Source: Lunatimonas sp. (GTDB lineage: Bacteria; Bacteroidota; Bacteroidia; Cytophagales; Cyclobacteriaceae). From it: 64,000 nt of DNA. The stretch is taken from contig NZ_JAFIEU010000017.1 in the NCBI RefSeq assembly GCF_020832325.1, positions 120,853 to 184,852 of the forward strand, written 5' to 3'. Position numbers and translations under genes: made by a program. The notes under the pieces are model-generated. The model was not told the origin of the DNA. It ran no database searches and saw nothing but the letters and a program-made list of their open reading frames with translations. This document shows positions 50,899-60,284 of this stretch, piece by piece. Each line of letters opens with the position of its first letter. Position 1 is the first letter of the stretch.

Positions 50899-53301
50899 AT
50901 GCTTGTTAACGTTTTAAGGGTTTTTCCGGCTGCCGTTTGTGGGTGGTTGTTATTGGTTGTAGGCTGTGGAGAAGGCAGTTCGCACCACGGTGAAGGTGAA
51001 ATACCCGAGGTCATCAGTTACAACCTACACATACGCCCGATTCTGTCGGAAAATTGCTTTGCTTGTCATGGACCGGACGCGAATAAGCGGGAGGCAGGAT
51101 TACGCTTGGACTCCCCCGAGGAAGCCTTTCTTGCCCTGAGGGATAGTCCCGGTAGTCATGCTTGGGTGCCCGGTTCCCCCAAGGCATCGGTTGCTTTTCA
51201 GCGGGTTGTTTCAACCGACCCCAATGAGTTGATGCCTCCTCCTTCATCGAACCTTACACTGAGTGATCGGGATATTAAGCTATTGGAGAAATGGTTACAG
51301 CAGGGCGCTCGTTATGAGCCGCATTGGGCATTTATCCCTCCCACCAAAGCGGACTTGCCAACGGTGGCATTTAGTTCGTGGCCCAAGCACCCATTGGATT
51401 ATTTTATCCTAGAGAAGCAGGAAAAGCTAGGTCTTAAGCCAAATCCGGAATCTGATCCGGCTCAGCTCCTTAGGCGTGTCACGCTGGACCTTACCGGTTT
51501 GCCTCCCACATTCGGGGAACTGAATGCATTTATCGCCGATCCGTCCCTCGAGAATTACGAGAAAGTGGTAGATGAATTGCTCGCTCGAAAGACGTATGGA
51601 GAAAAAATGGCAGTGCATTGGATGGACTTGGCAAGGTATGCGGATTCCCACGGTTATCAGGATGACTATTATCGAACCCAATGGCCTTGGCGCGACTGGG
51701 TTATTCATGCGTTTAATCAAAACCTTTCTTATGAGTCCTTTGTAACCTGGCAGCTGGCAGGGGATTTAATGCCCGATGCTACCAAAGAGACGCTGCTAGC
51801 CACGGCTTTTAACCGTAACCATAAAATCACGGAGGAATCCGGAGCGATCGACGAAGAGTATAGGGTGGAATACGTGGTGGATAGGGCAAATACCGTTGGA
51901 AAGGCTTTTTTAGGCCTTACCCTAGAGTGTGCCCAATGCCACGATCACAAATACGATCCCATATCCCAAAAGGAATACTTTCAGGTTTATGCCTTTTTCA
52001 ATCAGGTGGCTGAATATGGAATAGAGGAATCTACTCCGGGATTTTCCAGGAAAAGCCCGGCAAAGCATCCCCTGATGGAAATTACAGATGAGGATGTAAC
52101 GGGTATTTTGTCCTTTGTGAATCGCCCCGATTCTACGGCTATGTCGGTCGCATTAATCGGGGACGTGAAATCAGGTGCTAATTTCCATGCCTTGCAGTCG
52201 GAGACGGGATTCCTTCGCGTGTCTGTGATGGGTGATTTAGACACATTGAGAAGTACCTATATCCTCGAAAGGGGGGATTATGAGGCTCATGGGGAGCGGG
52301 TGGGTCCGGGTACTCCAAAAGCGGTATTACCATTTGGAGACCGATATCCCTCCAACCGGTTGGGCCTAGCGTACTGGTTATTTGACCGGGATAATCCACT
52401 TACTGCGAGGGTATTTGTAAATCGGTTGTGGATGCAGTTTTTCGGAGAAGGCATCGTAGATACGCCGGGAGATTTTGGTATGCAGGGTTCTTTGCCCAGC
52501 CACCCGGAGTTATTGGATTGGCTGGCGGTGGATTTTATGGAGTCTGGATGGGACATGAAGCATTTGGTGAAGACCCTGGTAATGTCGGCTACTTACAGGC
52601 AAAGTTCCACCATGACAGAGGAGAAGAGACGCAGGGATCCCGATAATAAATTATTTTCCAGATTTCCGCGGATGCGTCTTCCTGCAGAACATATCCGCGA
52701 TGTGGTATTGGCAAGTAGCGGTTTGTTGGTGCCGGAAATTGGAGGGCCCAGTGTGAAACCTTATCAGCCGCCTGGATTATGGGAGCTGGCTACCTCGGGA
52801 AGAGGCAATTTGGCGACATATAAACAGGATTCCTTAGAGAAACTCTATCGGAGGGGGTTGTATACCTTCATAAAAAGAACCGTTCCGCCGCCCTCGATGA
52901 TCCTATTCGATGCCAGTAATCGCGACGTTTGCGAGGTCGAGCGCACACGAACCAACACTCCCCTCCAGGCATTGGTGATGTTAAACGACCCCACCGTTCT
53001 AGAGGCTTCCCGGGTGCTTGCTGCGACTTTATTGAGGGACGGAAAGCCCACGGAGCAGGCTGTGAAAGAAGCTTTCACTCGGATTGTGGGAAGAATTCCC
53101 GATTCCCGCGAAATACAGGTATTGGTTGATTTTCATCAAGAGTTAGTAACAGACTTTCGCGAGGACGAAGCAAACGCTTCGAAATTGCTGGAAGTAGGGG
53201 ATTCCCCGATTCCAACAGACCTGTCGGCAATAGATCTTGCTTCCCTGATGCAGGTCATACACACCTTATATAACATGGAAGAAACGATCACAAAATCCTA
53301 G
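50899..53301 (+). CDS. PSCyt1/DUF1549/DUF1553 (PSD1) cytochrome-associated lipoprotein, copy 1
   Basis: An 800-residue lipoprotein; the lipobox ends LLLVVGC (C23). Residues ~40-110 are a planctomycete-type cytochrome c domain (PSCyt1) with ENCFACHGPD (C53, C56, H57) and the downstream Met LMPPP. DUF1549 (~140-360) contains WMDLARYADSHGYQDD and ends ECAQCHDHKYDPIS, a second CxxCH-like site. DUF1553 (~490-740) has NRLWMQFFGEGIVDTPGDFG. Homologues in Planctomycetes are usually ~1000 residues with an inserted lectin-like domain; this one is short. It is the first gene of a three-gene unit and has a close tandem paralogue 6 bases downstream. Confidence 0.93.
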   Translation: MLVNVLRVFPAAVCGWLLLVVGCGEGSSHHGEGEIPEVISYNLHIRPILSENCFACHGPDANKREAGLRLDSPEEAFLALRDSPGSHAWVPGSPKASVAFQRVVSTDPNELMPPPSSNLTLSDRDIKLLEKWLQQGARYEPHWAFIPPTKADLPTVAFSSWPKHPLDYFILEKQEKLGLKPNPESDPAQLLRRVTLDLTGLPPTFGELNAFIADPSLENYEKVVDELLARKTYGEKMAVHWMDLARYADSHGYQDDYYRTQWPWRDWVIHAFNQNLSYESFVTWQLAGDLMPDATKETLLATAFNRNHKITEESGAIDEEYRVEYVVDRANTVGKAFLGLTLECAQCHDHKYDPISQKEYFQVYAFFNQVAEYGIEESTPGFSRKSPAKHPLMEITDEDVTGILSFVNRPDSTAMSVALIGDVKSGANFHALQSETGFLRVSVMGDLDTLRSTYILERGDYEAHGERVGPGTPKAVLPFGDRYPSNRLGLAYWLFDRDNPLTARVFVNRLWMQFFGEGIVDTPGDFGMQGSLPSHPELLDWLAVDFMESGWDMKHLVKTLVMSATYRQSSTMTEEKRRRDPDNKLFSRFPRMRLPAEHIRDVVLASSGLLVPEIGGPSVKPYQPPGLWELATSGRGNLATYKQDSLEKLYRRGLYTFIKRTVPPPSMILFDASNRDVCEVERTRTNTPLQALVMLNDPTVLEASRVLAATLLRDGKPTEQAVKEAFTRIVGRIPDSREIQVLVDFHQELVTDFREDEANASKLLEVGDSPIPTDLSAIDLASLMQVIHTLYNMEETITKS

Positions 53302-53307
53302 TCCCTG

Positions 53308-55668
53308 ATGCGTCCTGTAATCCTGATGATCAATTTCCTTCAGACCCAATGGCAGCTTTGCGGGGCCAGCCTAGTGGGCGTTTTATCCGTTTTATTTGCA
53401 ATTGCTTGTAAAGGTCCTGTAGATGGAGAAGGGCGCATTCCCGATCAGGTTAGCTATAATCTACATATTCGGCCCATCCTTTCAGACAATTGCTTTGCCT
53501 GCCACGGACCCGATGCCAATAAGCGGGAGGCCGGTCTCCGGTTGGATATAGAGGAGGAGGCTCTGCGGGCATTGAAAGATACTCCTGATCGGCATGCGAT
53601 CGTCCCCGGTCGCCCCAAAGATTCAGAACTCTTCCGAAGGGTTGTTTCTACTGATCCTTTGGAGAAGATGCCCCCACCGGAATCCAACTTATCGCTTACC
53701 GATAGAGAGGTAACGCTGATCGAAAAGTGGATTAAGCAAGGCGCAAAATACGAACCTCATTGGGCTTTTGTTCCTCCAAATAAAGTTGAGATTCCCGTAG
53801 TCAGGGATTCAGACTGGCCAATTAACGAGATAGACTATTTCATATTGGAATCCCAAGAGCAGCGTGGACTGAAGCCAAATGGGGAAGCGCCCAAAGAGAT
53901 GATTCTCCGGCGCCTATCCTTTGATCTGACCGGTTTGCCGCCAGCTTTGGAGCTTCAGGATCGCTTTCTGGCTGATGATCGCCCCGACGCCTACGAGCGG
54001 TTAGTGGATGAACTGCTGGGCAGTGCACGCTTTGGCGAGCGGATGGCGGTGCATTGGATGGATATAGGCAGGTATGCAGATTCCCATGGATATCAAGACG
54101 ATAATTTTCGCAGTCAATGGCCTTGGAGAGACTGGGTGATACACGCTTTTAACAAAAACATGCCCTATGACGAGTTTTTGACTTGGCAGCTAGCAGGAGA
54201 TTTGCTCCCAAATCCGACAAAAGAGCAAATACTAGCGACGGGGTTTAACCGTAACCATAAGATTACAGAGGAAGGGGGGGTGATTGACGAGGAATACAGG
54301 GTAGAGTATGTAGTAGACCGGACCAATACTTTCGGCAAGGCCATGATCGGAATCACTATGGAGTGCGCCCAATGCCATGATCACAAGTACGACCCGATTT
54401 CCCAAAAAGAGTATTTTCAATTATATGCATTTTTCAACAATATCCGGGAAGTAGGGCACGAATCAAACATCGGTGGTCCCGAAACCTATGCCAAGCATCC
54501 CAAGATAGACATCACGGATGAAGACATAGCAGGGATATTATCCTTCGTCAATAAGAAAGATACACTTGGGCTTATCGTATCCGTGATGGGTGAGCGGGAC
54601 AGTGTGCGAATTACGCACGTGTTGGAGAGAGGGGTGTACGATGCACCCGGCGAACAGGTGGATCCAGGTACTCCCTCCGCCGTTTTACCATTTTCGGATC
54701 AGTATCCCAAGAATCGCCTGGGACTGGCCCAATGGCTCACAACCCCCCAAAACCCACTTACAGCCAGGGTGTTTGTAAACCGGATATGGGCCGAAATTTT
54801 CGGGACAGGCCTGGTGGAAACGGTTGGCGATTTTGGGATGCAGGGAAAATTGCCTACCCATCCCGAATTATTGGATTGGCTGGCAGCTGATTTTGTGGAA
54901 AATGGATGGGATATCAAGCGACTTGTCAGGCAGATGGTTTATTCAGCTACCTACCGTCAGTCTTCCGAGGTGAATGAAAAGCGACTGCATGCGGATCCAT
55001 CCAATCGGTGGTACACTAGAGCACCCAGAGAGCGTGTCAAGGCAGAATTCGTGAAAGATTTGGTAATGGCGAGCAGTGGTCTGATGAACGGTGAAATTGG
55101 TGGTCCCAGCGTCAAACCCTACCAGCCAGAGGGTCTTTGGGAGGCTGCAGCTTCCACGGGGGCGAAATTTGGCCTTTTAGGCACCTATATTCAGGATACC
55201 GGCGAAAAGCTTTACCGTCGGGGTTTGTATACCTTTATAAAGCGGACCTTGCCACCGCCAAGCATGAGTATCTTTGACGCGAGTAACCGGGATGTCTGTG
55301 ATCCGGAGCGAACTACCACGAACACCCCGCTGCAGGCATTGGTTATGATGAATGACCCCATGGTTCTAGAAGGGGCACGTGTATTGGCGGCACGTCTCTT
55401 AAGCGATTCGGTGAAGGGACCCGAAACGCTTGAGATCGCATTTCGACTAATCGTAAACCGGCATCCATCGGATTCGGAAAGGCGGATATTGGCAGCTTAC
55501 CACGAAGAACAACTTGCCTATTTTCGGAATCACACGGAAGTGGCTGAAAAAATACTGACTGTGGGAGAATATCCACAGGATGACTCTTTGGATCGGGTAC
55601 ACCATGCGGCATTGATGCAGGTGATTTGCCTTATTTATAATTTAGAAGAAGCGATTACGAAGTCATGA
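53308..55668 (+). CDS. PSCyt1/DUF1549/DUF1553 (PSD1) cytochrome-associated lipoprotein, copy 2
   Basis: A 786-residue paralogue of the preceding gene, similar over its entire length (more than half the residues by eye). Lipobox LFAIAC (C34). PSCyt1 motif DNCFACHGPD (C62, C65, H66) with the Met in KMPPPES. DUF1549 contains WMDIGRYADSHGYQDDN and ECAQCHDHKYDP. DUF1553 has NRIWAEIFGTGLVETVGDFG. It lacks a ~22-residue segment present in copy 1 after the GILSFVN block. Its stop overlaps the DUF1501 start as ATGA. The duplication with retained heme motifs suggests two related functions rather than decay. Confidence 0.93.
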   Translation: MRPVILMINFLQTQWQLCGASLVGVLSVLFAIACKGPVDGEGRIPDQVSYNLHIRPILSDNCFACHGPDANKREAGLRLDIEEEALRALKDTPDRHAIVPGRPKDSELFRRVVSTDPLEKMPPPESNLSLTDREVTLIEKWIKQGAKYEPHWAFVPPNKVEIPVVRDSDWPINEIDYFILESQEQRGLKPNGEAPKEMILRRLSFDLTGLPPALELQDRFLADDRPDAYERLVDELLGSARFGERMAVHWMDIGRYADSHGYQDDNFRSQWPWRDWVIHAFNKNMPYDEFLTWQLAGDLLPNPTKEQILATGFNRNHKITEEGGVIDEEYRVEYVVDRTNTFGKAMIGITMECAQCHDHKYDPISQKEYFQLYAFFNNIREVGHESNIGGPETYAKHPKIDITDEDIAGILSFVNKKDTLGLIVSVMGERDSVRITHVLERGVYDAPGEQVDPGTPSAVLPFSDQYPKNRLGLAQWLTTPQNPLTARVFVNRIWAEIFGTGLVETVGDFGMQGKLPTHPELLDWLAADFVENGWDIKRLVRQMVYSATYRQSSEVNEKRLHADPSNRWYTRAPRERVKAEFVKDLVMASSGLMNGEIGGPSVKPYQPEGLWEAAASTGAKFGLLGTYIQDTGEKLYRRGLYTFIKRTLPPPSMSIFDASNRDVCDPERTTTNTPLQALVMMNDPMVLEGARVLAARLLSDSVKGPETLEIAFRLIVNRHPSDSERRILAAYHEEQLAYFRNHTEVAEKILTVGEYPQDDSLDRVHHAALMQVICLIYNLEEAITKS

Positions 55669-57128
55669 CGAAGGAAAAAGAAATCATCGAACATGGATTG
55701 AATACCAACCGAAGGCATTTTCTTTCGAAGTTAAGTCTTGGGCTGGGTTCAGTAGCATTGGGTTCTCTTTTGATACCCGACCTGTTGAGTAGCAGGTCGG
55801 GCAATCAGCAAGAAGATTTTCTTGCCGGGATTCCTCACTTTGCCCCCAAGGCCAAGCGGGTAATTTATCTCTTCCAAAATGGAGCCCCTTCTCAGTTGGA
55901 AAGTTTTGATTATAAACCCAAGCTACGGGAGATGTGGGGGGAGGAGCTGCCTGAATCTATTCGGCAAGGCCAACGGCTAACAGGCATGACTTCCAGTCAG
56001 ACCTCTTTTCCGTTGGTAGGATCTCTCTATGATTTTCAACAATATGGGCAAGCCAGGGCATGGGTGAGCGAGTTGTTTCCCCATACTGCCAAAATCGTAG
56101 ACGATCTTTGTATTGTCAAATCCATGCATACTGAGGCAATCAACCACGATCCGGCACTTACCTTTTTCCAAACCGGTGCCCAACAGGGTAACCGACCCAG
56201 CATGGGCGCCTGGCTTAGTTACGGCTTGGGCAGTGAGAACAGCAACCTGCCTGCGTTTACGGTATTGTTGTCTAAGGGGACAGGAAATGGACAGGGTGTG
56301 TATTCCAAATTGTGGAGCAATGGCTTCTTGGAGTCCATCCATCAGGGTGTGCAGTTCAGCAGCGGTGAGGATCCGGTACTGTACTTAAGTAATCAAGAAG
56401 GCATGAGTGGTGCACAGCGGCGAAAAATGCTGGACCGCCTGGCGGAGTTGAACCAACTTTCTTTTGAGCGTTTGGGAGATCCGGAGATTCATGCAAAGAT
56501 CGCTCAGTATGAAATGGCTTACCGGATGCAAACCGCAGTACCTGAGGCAACTGATCTGTCCAAGGAGCCGGACATGATTTTTGATCTCTATGGAGAGGAC
56601 AGCCGGAAGCCCGGTACTTATGCTGCCAACTGTCTACTTGCGCGGAAGCTGTCGGAAAATGGAGTTCGATTTGTACAGCTTTATCACCAAGGGTGGGATC
56701 AGCACGGTAACCTACCAAAGGAAATGAGAGCGCAGGCGAAAGACACCGATCAAGCGACCGCTGCATTGGTGACAGATCTCAAACAGCGCGGACTATTGGA
56801 TGAAACGCTGGTAATTTGGGGGGGTGAATTTGGCAGAACCAACTATTCACAAGGAAAGCTGACCAAAGAAAATTACGGCAGGGATCACCATCCAAGGTGT
56901 TTTTCGATTTGGATGGCCGGAGGGGGTGTTAAGCCTGGGTTTGTATACGGGGAGACGGATGACTTCGGGTACAATATCGTGAAGGATCCGGTACATGTAC
57001 ATGATTTTCAGGCCACCGTATTGCACCAACTGGGTTTGGATCACGAAAAATTAGTATACAAGCATTTAGGGCGGCGTTTTCGACTCACAGATGTTGCCGG
57101 TCGGGTGGTGAAGGAGCTGTTAGTATAA
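55665..57128 (+). CDS. Tat-exported DUF1501 protein
   Basis: A 487-residue protein with a twin-arginine-type signal (residues ~16-40, NRRHFLSKLSLGLGSVALG). DUF1501 proteins have an alkaline-phosphatase/sulfatase-like fold, and this one shows VIYLFQNGAPSQLESFDYKP, the SMHTEAINHDPALTFFQTG block, WGGEFGRTNYS and GRDHHPRCFSIWMAGGG, the metal-binding Asp/His region. It is the constant partner of PSD1 proteins in Planctomycetes and some Bacteroidetes. The joint function is not established; sugar-sulfate or related ester processing linked to cytochromes is a common guess. It is the last gene of the unit and is followed by a strong terminator. Confidence 0.94.
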   Translation: MTKEKEIIEHGLNTNRRHFLSKLSLGLGSVALGSLLIPDLLSSRSGNQQEDFLAGIPHFAPKAKRVIYLFQNGAPSQLESFDYKPKLREMWGEELPESIRQGQRLTGMTSSQTSFPLVGSLYDFQQYGQARAWVSELFPHTAKIVDDLCIVKSMHTEAINHDPALTFFQTGAQQGNRPSMGAWLSYGLGSENSNLPAFTVLLSKGTGNGQGVYSKLWSNGFLESIHQGVQFSSGEDPVLYLSNQEGMSGAQRRKMLDRLAELNQLSFERLGDPEIHAKIAQYEMAYRMQTAVPEATDLSKEPDMIFDLYGEDSRKPGTYAANCLLARKLSENGVRFVQLYHQGWDQHGNLPKEMRAQAKDTDQATAALVTDLKQRGLLDETLVIWGGEFGRTNYSQGKLTKENYGRDHHPRCFSIWMAGGGVKPGFVYGETDDFGYNIVKDPVHVHDFQATVLHQLGLDHEKLVYKHLGRRFRLTDVAGRVVKELLV

Positions 57129-57142
57129 TTGTAAACACTAAA

Positions 57143-57185
57143 AGCAAGGGCTGCGGTTGGTTTTGGCAGCCCTTGCTTTCTTAAA
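57143..57185 (+). terminator. Rho-independent terminator after the PSD1-PSD1-DUF1501 unit
   Basis: AAGCAAGGGCTGC (57143-57155) and GCAGCCCTTGCTT (57167-57179) make a perfect 13-bp stem with an 11-nt loop and a short T-rich tail. It probably serves both convergent transcripts. Confidence 0.88.
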
Positions 57186-57221
57186 TTGGGTGTTTGGAAA
57201 GGCGTCCATTTTGGGGTTTCA

Positions 57222-57596
57222 TCAACGGTCGCTTTCCAATACTTCTCCTTTTACCTCGACTAACAGGCGTTCCATTTCAAGTGCATCCATATTTCCGTCC
57301 TTTGCAAAAAAGGATGCCAACTTGGCAAATGACCCATTGAAATATCCCGACAAGAGATTTTCGATGGAAAATCGGCGGTATTCATCCTTGGAAACAATTG
57401 GGAAGTATTCGTGTGATTTACCGTAGGCTGTGTGGCTTACAAAGCCTTTTTTCTCCAATATCCGGATGATGGTAGAGACCGTGTTATAGGCCGGTTTTGG
57501 TTCGTTCATTTTGGCAAGCAAATCTTTGACAAATCCTTTTTCGACTTCCCATAGAATCTGCATCACCTGCTCTTCTGCTCTAGTTAGCTCTTTCAT
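57222..57596 (-). CDS. BlaI/MecI-family transcriptional repressor
   Basis: A ~124-residue winged-helix repressor (PF03965). The N-terminal domain (residues ~1-75) reads MKELTRAEEQVMQILWE, AYNTVSTIIRILEKKGFV (recognition helix) and GKSHEYFPIVSKDEYR. The C-terminal helix forms the dimer. In most genomes this gene is followed by a BlaR1/M56 membrane sensor protease; here the next gene on that strand is absent and a convergent operon follows, so it is an orphan. The ATG at 57596 gives the standard N-terminus; 41 upstream codons are open but have no support. Confidence 0.9.
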   Translation of the reverse strand: MKELTRAEEQVMQILWEVEKGFVKDLLAKMNEPKPAYNTVSTIIRILEKKGFVSHTAYGKSHEYFPIVSKDEYRRFSIENLLSGYFNGSFAKLASFFAKDGNMDALEMERLLVEVKGEVLESDR

Positions 57597-57839
57597 CTTT
57601 GTTTGTGGTTTGAGTGTATTTCTGTGGTTACAAGTTGGGAACACTGCCGATAGACGGTAAGCCCGGCGAGCGATAGGTTTGCCTATCGAAGCCTGCTTGT
57701 TGAACTTTTGATGGTTCAAAAATAAACTATATTTATCAATAAATACAGTGTAAAGCCAAAAACTGGAGAATTTTTAAATCAATAATATCTAAAAATAAAT
57801 AAACCACCGATTTGGTGGTTTATTTGGTGACTTAAAAGG
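57597..57839. other. BlaI-gene upstream region with small palindrome
   Basis: The 243 bp include CGATAGG-TTTG-CCTATCG around 57670-57687, a 7-bp stem with a 4-nt loop (the same size as the tRNA-array hairpin but a different sequence) in a G/C-rich REP-like patch. BlaI-family sites are usually TACA/TGTA dyads. TAAACTATATTTATC near 57723 and ACAGTGTAA near 57745 are weak candidates. Confidence 0.4.
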
Positions 57840-58589
57840 TTATGCTGTTTTCAATTTTATGATACCGGAAGCGTGCAGAAGCTTCACTATAGGGTACGTG
57901 GGGTCAAATTCGTACCACTTTACCGCAAAGTTAGGGCGCTTCGGTAGTTTGTGGTGGTTGTTTTGAAATAGTTCACCGAGCATCAAAAAGTCCAAGAACA
58001 AGGAGTTTTTCGACTTATCATTATTATCAAAGTTGGCGTAACCGTATTTGTGACCGCTCCAGTTAACGATGGCACCGTGGACCGGACCCATCATAAAATG
58101 TAGAGGGAGCATGAAATACATCCACCAGTGGGTACCAGCAAGTTCAAATACGCTAATGCTAAGCACGTAGATCAGGACGTAGACTAAGGCCCATCCTACC
58201 CGGACAACCATGGTATCTGCAAAAAGGTCAAATTTATTCCAATCTGGCACATCTTTAGAAAAGCGCTCCTCCGGCTTCACCCGGAAGGTAAAGTGGTCGT
58301 TGTATATCTTTTTTGTCTTCCACATCATGGTGAAGAGATTTTCGGTATGATGGGGGCTGTGGGGGTCTTTAGGTGTGTCGCTGTATGCGTGGTGCATACG
58401 ATGAAGGATTGCGTAGGCTCTTGGCGAAAGGTACGAAGACCCTTGGCAGATCCAGGTGAATATGTAGAAAAACTTTTCCCAGAACTTATTCATCAAAAAC
58501 ATCTGATGAGCGGCGTATCGGTGAAGAAAGAAGCTTTGACAAAAGAGAGAGAAATACCAATGGAGGAGGAAGAGAACGATTAGAATCAC
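57840..58589 (-). CDS. Membrane fatty acid desaturase (acyl-CoA/lipid delta-9 type)
   Basis: A 249-residue di-iron membrane enzyme. The three histidine boxes are HRYAAHQ (about residues 24-30), HRMHHAYSD (about 64-72) and NNHHKLP (near 215). Four hydrophobic segments flank them, as in stearoyl-CoA desaturases. An extra GHKYGYANFDN block is also family-typical. It introduces a double bond into fatty acyl chains at the inner membrane, likely for membrane fluidity. It stands alone and diverges from the PF04020 gene. Confidence 0.93.
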   Translation of the reverse strand: MILIVLFLLHWYFSLFCQSFFLHRYAAHQMFLMNKFWEKFFYIFTWICQGSSYLSPRAYAILHRMHHAYSDTPKDPHSPHHTENLFTMMWKTKKIYNDHFTFRVKPEERFSKDVPDWNKFDLFADTMVVRVGWALVYVLIYVLSISVFELAGTHWWMYFMLPLHFMMGPVHGAIVNWSGHKYGYANFDNNDKSKNSLFLDFLMLGELFQNNHHKLPKRPNFAVKWYEFDPTYPIVKLLHASGIIKLKTA

Positions 58590-58763
58590 TTTGTTATGAA
58601 TTACGTTTACTAATTAACCCTGTAAAGTTAAGGTCTTTGCGCATTTACGAAGAAAAAATCAGCGGTTTTTTTCGTAGAAAGTGATATATCTCATATTTTA
58701 GGGGTTGAGGTACACGTTTTGCACATTCATTGGAAAAAATCACGTCACATCGATATCAGTACT

Positions 58764-59138
58764 ATGAGCAAGCCAAAAGAAATACTTGGAATTCTTTTCC
58801 AGTTGGTAGTCGCCGGCCTGGCGGTGATTTTTACAGCCTATATATTACCGGGCATAGAGGTGGATGATTACCTGACGGGTATCATCATTGCTGCGTTATT
58901 GGCGCTACTGAATATTACGATCAAGCCAATTTTGATCTTTTTGACCATTCCCATCACCTTGGTTACGCTGGGATTATTTTTGCTGGTGATCAACGCAGTG
59001 CTGGTACTCATTGCCGCATCCATTGTCAGCGGATTTACGGTAGACAGTTTTTGGTGGGCCTTATTATTTAGCCTGATTCTATCCTTGGTAAATTCGATTC
59101 TGGGAATCTCGCTGGGTGAGGGCCGGTTTTTACGGTAG
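58764..59138 (+). CDS. PF04020-family membrane protein (phage holin IV-like, not a holin)
   Basis: A 124-residue protein with four hydrophobic helices (ILFQLVVAGLAVIFTAYILPGIEVD; TGIIIAALLALLNITIKPILIFLTIPITLVTLGLF; LLVINAVLVLIAASIVSGFTVDSF; WWALLFSLILSLVNSILG). The ILPGIEVD and GFTVDSFWWA blocks define the YvlD/PF04020 family. Its role is unknown. The frame opens 15 codons upstream, but the ATG at 58764 gives MSKPKEILG, the usual N-terminus. Confidence 0.88.
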   Translation: MSKPKEILGILFQLVVAGLAVIFTAYILPGIEVDDYLTGIIIAALLALLNITIKPILIFLTIPITLVTLGLFLLVINAVLVLIAASIVSGFTVDSFWWALLFSLILSLVNSILGISLGEGRFLR

Positions 59139-59165
59139 TGAATGGTCTAATTGACCATGTTTGTT

Positions 59166-60284
59166 TCATTGCACTCTACTTGGAAAGTACCGATTTCTAA
59201 TTTTTAGAAAATAGTCTTCCACATAATAGGTCATAAGCATCCCACAAATCACAGAAGCACTTGTTGCAAGAAGGAAGTCAATGTAGTGATTGTAGGCAAT
59301 ATTTAAGTTTGAGTATACTTCATAACTGAGGTAATTCGCTAGCGTATGTATTACGTAAATCGAATAGGAACAATACCCGATTTTACTTATCAAATCAACG
59401 GTTACCGACCCAAAAATCCTGTTAATGTGCTCGTTCACTCTAGGCGTAGTGATGAAGTAGATCAGAATAATACCAAATGAAACGTACAATAGCGTGAATC
59501 CGATGGTTTTTACGAAGAATGATGGTATAGGGTCGATAAACGGTGTCCATATCAATCCGATACCAGCGAGGGCAAAAAGGCGTTTTTTATAGGTGTAAAA
59601 TACGCTAACAAGTTTCGCTCTTTTGAAATAGTAGAGATAGGAGATAAATACACCAGCTATCAGCGAATCCATTCGTAAGTGGGTCATCGTGGTGTGTCTG
59701 GCGTCTTGGTCAGGAAACATCAAGTTGCTGGCCAACCGAAGAATTAGACAGGTGCACAATATCGAGCACAGTATTCTTTCTGCTGTCAATCCCCTTTTTA
59801 TTTGTTTTTCATAGTGCATTCGATTGGTTGTCTTATACTTAATCCCCCACCAAAGAATGAGGGAAAGCCCAACGTAAAAATGTTCTTCCACAGCCAATGA
59901 CCAACTTGCAGGATAGGCATATCCCCAGCCGATAACATAGTTTTGAACAAAAAGCATATCCGAAAGAAATCCCTTTAGGCTGAAATTATCCGCCAGAAAA
60001 ATGGGTATTAGGTAGAATGCATAAAACAAATAGTAAATTGGGTAGATTTTGAATCCTCTCCTGATCAAGAATCTCTTTGGGTGAATATCGCCAAATCTCA
60101 AATATTCTTTAAACAATAGTCCAGAAACGAGAAATCCACTTAGGGTAAAGAATAAGTCTACTCCAATCCAACCCATATTAGTAGTAAATGGAAAGAGGTA
60201 TTTATGCCGCAGCAATACCAGTATTATCGCCATTCCTCTTAAAAAATCTATCTCCCTTAATCTTTTGGTCGGTGTTGTGATCAT
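59166..60284 (-). CDS. Acyltransferase 3 family (OafA/YrhL-like) membrane protein
   Basis: A 372-residue integral membrane O-acyltransferase with about 10 segments. The catalytic His is in REIDFLRGMAIILVLLRHKYLF, and the conserved FFTLSGFLVSGLLFKEY and FLIRRGFKIYPIYYLFY blocks follow. PASWSLAVEEHFYVGLS completes the family signature. Such enzymes O-acetylate or acylate cell-surface polysaccharides. No SGNH domain is fused. It is more A/T-rich than its neighbours, which could mean transfer. Substrate unknown. Confidence 0.92.
   Translation of the reverse strand: MITTPTKRLREIDFLRGMAIILVLLRHKYLFPFTTNMGWIGVDLFFTLSGFLVSGLLFKEYLRFGDIHPKRFLIRRGFKIYPIYYLFYAFYLIPIFLADNFSLKGFLSDMLFVQNYVIGWGYAYPASWSLAVEEHFYVGLSLILWWGIKYKTTNRMHYEKQIKRGLTAERILCSILCTCLILRLASNLMFPDQDARHTTMTHLRMDSLIAGVFISYLYYFKRAKLVSVFYTYKKRLFALAGIGLIWTPFIDPIPSFFVKTIGFTLLYVSFGIILIYFITTPRVNEHINRIFGSVTVDLISKIGYCSYSIYVIHTLANYLSYEVYSNLNIAYNHYIDFLLATSASVICGMLMTYYVEDYFLKIRNRYFPSRVQ

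Noticed and set aside
58764..59138. Phage holin and prophage remnant
   Set aside because: PF04020 proteins are common chromosomal membrane proteins; no phage genes surround it.
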